NCBI GenBank assembly: GCA_947243795.1
Contig: OX365935.1
Span: forward strand, 62,001 to 126,000
DNA length: 64,000 bases
Reading direction: 5' to 3'
Source: Saccharomyces uvarum
Lineage: Eukaryota; Ascomycota; Saccharomycetes; Saccharomycetales; Saccharomycetaceae
Shown: piece by piece, positions 63,432 to 64,000 of the stretch
Position numbering within the stretch: the first letter of the stretch is position 1
Layout of the letters: every line of letters starts with the position of its first letter
Position numbers and translations under genes: made by a program
The notes under the pieces: model-generated
Database searches by the model: none
Seen by the model: only the letters and a program-made list of their open reading frames with translations
What the model was told of the DNA's origin: nothing

Positions 63432-63713
63432 CTAAAATTTACCTGCCGTGTTAAAGGACTGGCCCATTTTTTGCATATTTTCACCAACCTGAACATTGGT
63501 TTCAAAGTATTTAGCCACACATCTGTCTAAGCATGTAGATTCGTTCTTATTTAGTTCACCCTCGGTGTAAGAAGTATTGATACATTTCTTATAACAGTTG
63601 TTAACCAACTTATTGAACATATCAGTAACTAAATCCAATTCAGCCTCCGCAGCTTGAATTTTTTGCTGGGATGATAACTGAGGTTGACCGCCGCCGAATC
63701 CTAGGAAAGACAT
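63432..63713 (-). CDS. TIM10: Tim10, small Tim chaperone of the mitochondrial intermembrane space
   Basis: 93 residues from the ATG at 63713 ([18 protein letters not shown]); the frame upstream to 63854 lacks a start and is not used. The twin CX3C motifs CYKKC (40-44) and CLDRC (61-65) are present. The sequence is nearly the S. cerevisiae protein. Tim9-Tim10 hexamers chaperone carrier precursors from TOM to TIM22. Confidence 0.98.
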   Translation of the reverse strand: MSFLGFGGGQPQLSSQQKIQAAEAELDLVTDMFNKLVNNCYKKCINTSYTEGELNKNESTCLDRCVAKYFETNVQVGENMQKMGQSFNTAGKF

Positions 63714-63921
63714 TATATTCTGTGTCAAATTGGTTTCTTGCTCCTTTTGTACTTGTCTCTTACCGGATATGAGGGAGTGATAAGGAGAATACCTGTTCTT
63801 TAAAGAAAATACTATTAGATATTCATTTCTAGCTCTCGCTGAAAAAAAAACCAAAAAAAGAAAATCCGATACCTTCTGAGAGGCGTCATTTACTACGAGT
63901 ACGCAGGTCGCCGCAAAAAAA

Positions 63922-63994
63922 TGCTTCCAGTCGGATTTGAACCGACGATCTCCACATTACTAGTGTGGCGCCTTACCAACTTGGCCATAGAAGC
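63922..63994 (-). tRNA. tRNA-Thr (AGT)
   Basis: 73 bases form a full cloverleaf on the minus strand. Acceptor GCTTCTA pairs with TGGAAGC plus discriminator A. The anticodon stem CCACA/TGTGG closes the loop CTAGTAA with anticodon AGT. The T arm holds GGTTCAAATCC (B box). No intron. A T run follows on the minus strand (A run at 63914-63921), for Pol III termination. Matches tT(AGU), with a changed T-stem base pair (CGTCGG/CCGACT). Confidence 0.97.
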
Positions 63995-64000
63995 TTTTTT

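Overview
The window is nuclear DNA from a budding yeast of the genus Saccharomyces. It covers about 64 kb around the centromere of the chromosome equivalent to S. cerevisiae chromosome VIII. The evidence is a block of genes in the remembered S. cerevisiae order (ECM29 end, OCA5, WSC4, RIM101 ... HSE1, RPL14B, CEN8, OSH7, QCR10, LEU5 ... GPA1, TIM10), a point centromere, GTATGT/TACTAAC introns, and yeast tRNA-His, tRNA-Val and tRNA-Thr genes. Many proteins (Spo11, Npr3, Opi1, Rim101, Yap3) differ at many positions from the S. cerevisiae sequences I remember. The source is therefore probably another Saccharomyces species (mikatae/kudriavzevii/arboricola/uvarum/eubayanus depth). I cannot name it without alignment.

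Layout. Left arm, 1-13 kb: the end of ECM29, OCA5, the cell-wall sensor WSC4, the pH regulator RIM101, YHL026C, SNF6 (SWI/SNF) and RIM4 (meiotic RNA-binding protein with a Ume6-type promoter). 13-24 kb: NPR3 (TORC1 inhibition), tRNA-His, SPO11, AIM17, OPI1, APM2 and MCO14. 24-35 kb: the YHL017W membrane protein, urea transporter DUR3, RPS20, YLF2, OTU2, YHL012W. 35-46 kb: PRS3, ETP1, YAP3, tRNA-Val, the formate/nitrite-type transporter YHL008C, STE20. 46-53 kb: SHU1, MRP4, LAG1, HSE1 and the intron-containing RPL14B. The centromere is at 53390-53508, reading right to left. Right arm: OSH7, intron-containing QCR10, LEU5, TCD1, NEM1, GPA1, TIM10 and tRNA-Thr.

The genes are independently transcribed, as is normal for yeast; there are no operons. 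Functional themes recur because of old neighbourhoods rather than clustering: meiosis (RIM4, SPO11), pheromone signalling (STE20, GPA1), membrane traffic and lipid (APM2, HSE1, OSH7, LAG1, NEM1, OPI1) and translation (RPS20, RPL14B, MRP4). Several ORFs open upstream of their first ATG. For those I set starts at the ATG that matches the family.

I saw no intact transposon, virus copy, CRISPR array or foreign gene island, and no convincing undescribed system. The most interesting local signals are: a dense cluster of CACGTG boxes over SHU1, a tRNA-Val with an acceptor-stem mismatch, a duplicated start codon in LAG1, a long intergenic inverted repeat, several small tandem duplications, two GC-rich gene islands (SNF6 and SHU1), a degenerate UDP-glucose pyrophosphorylase with Ume6-like promoter motifs, and loss of the long Gln tract remembered from S. 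cerevisiae Opi1.
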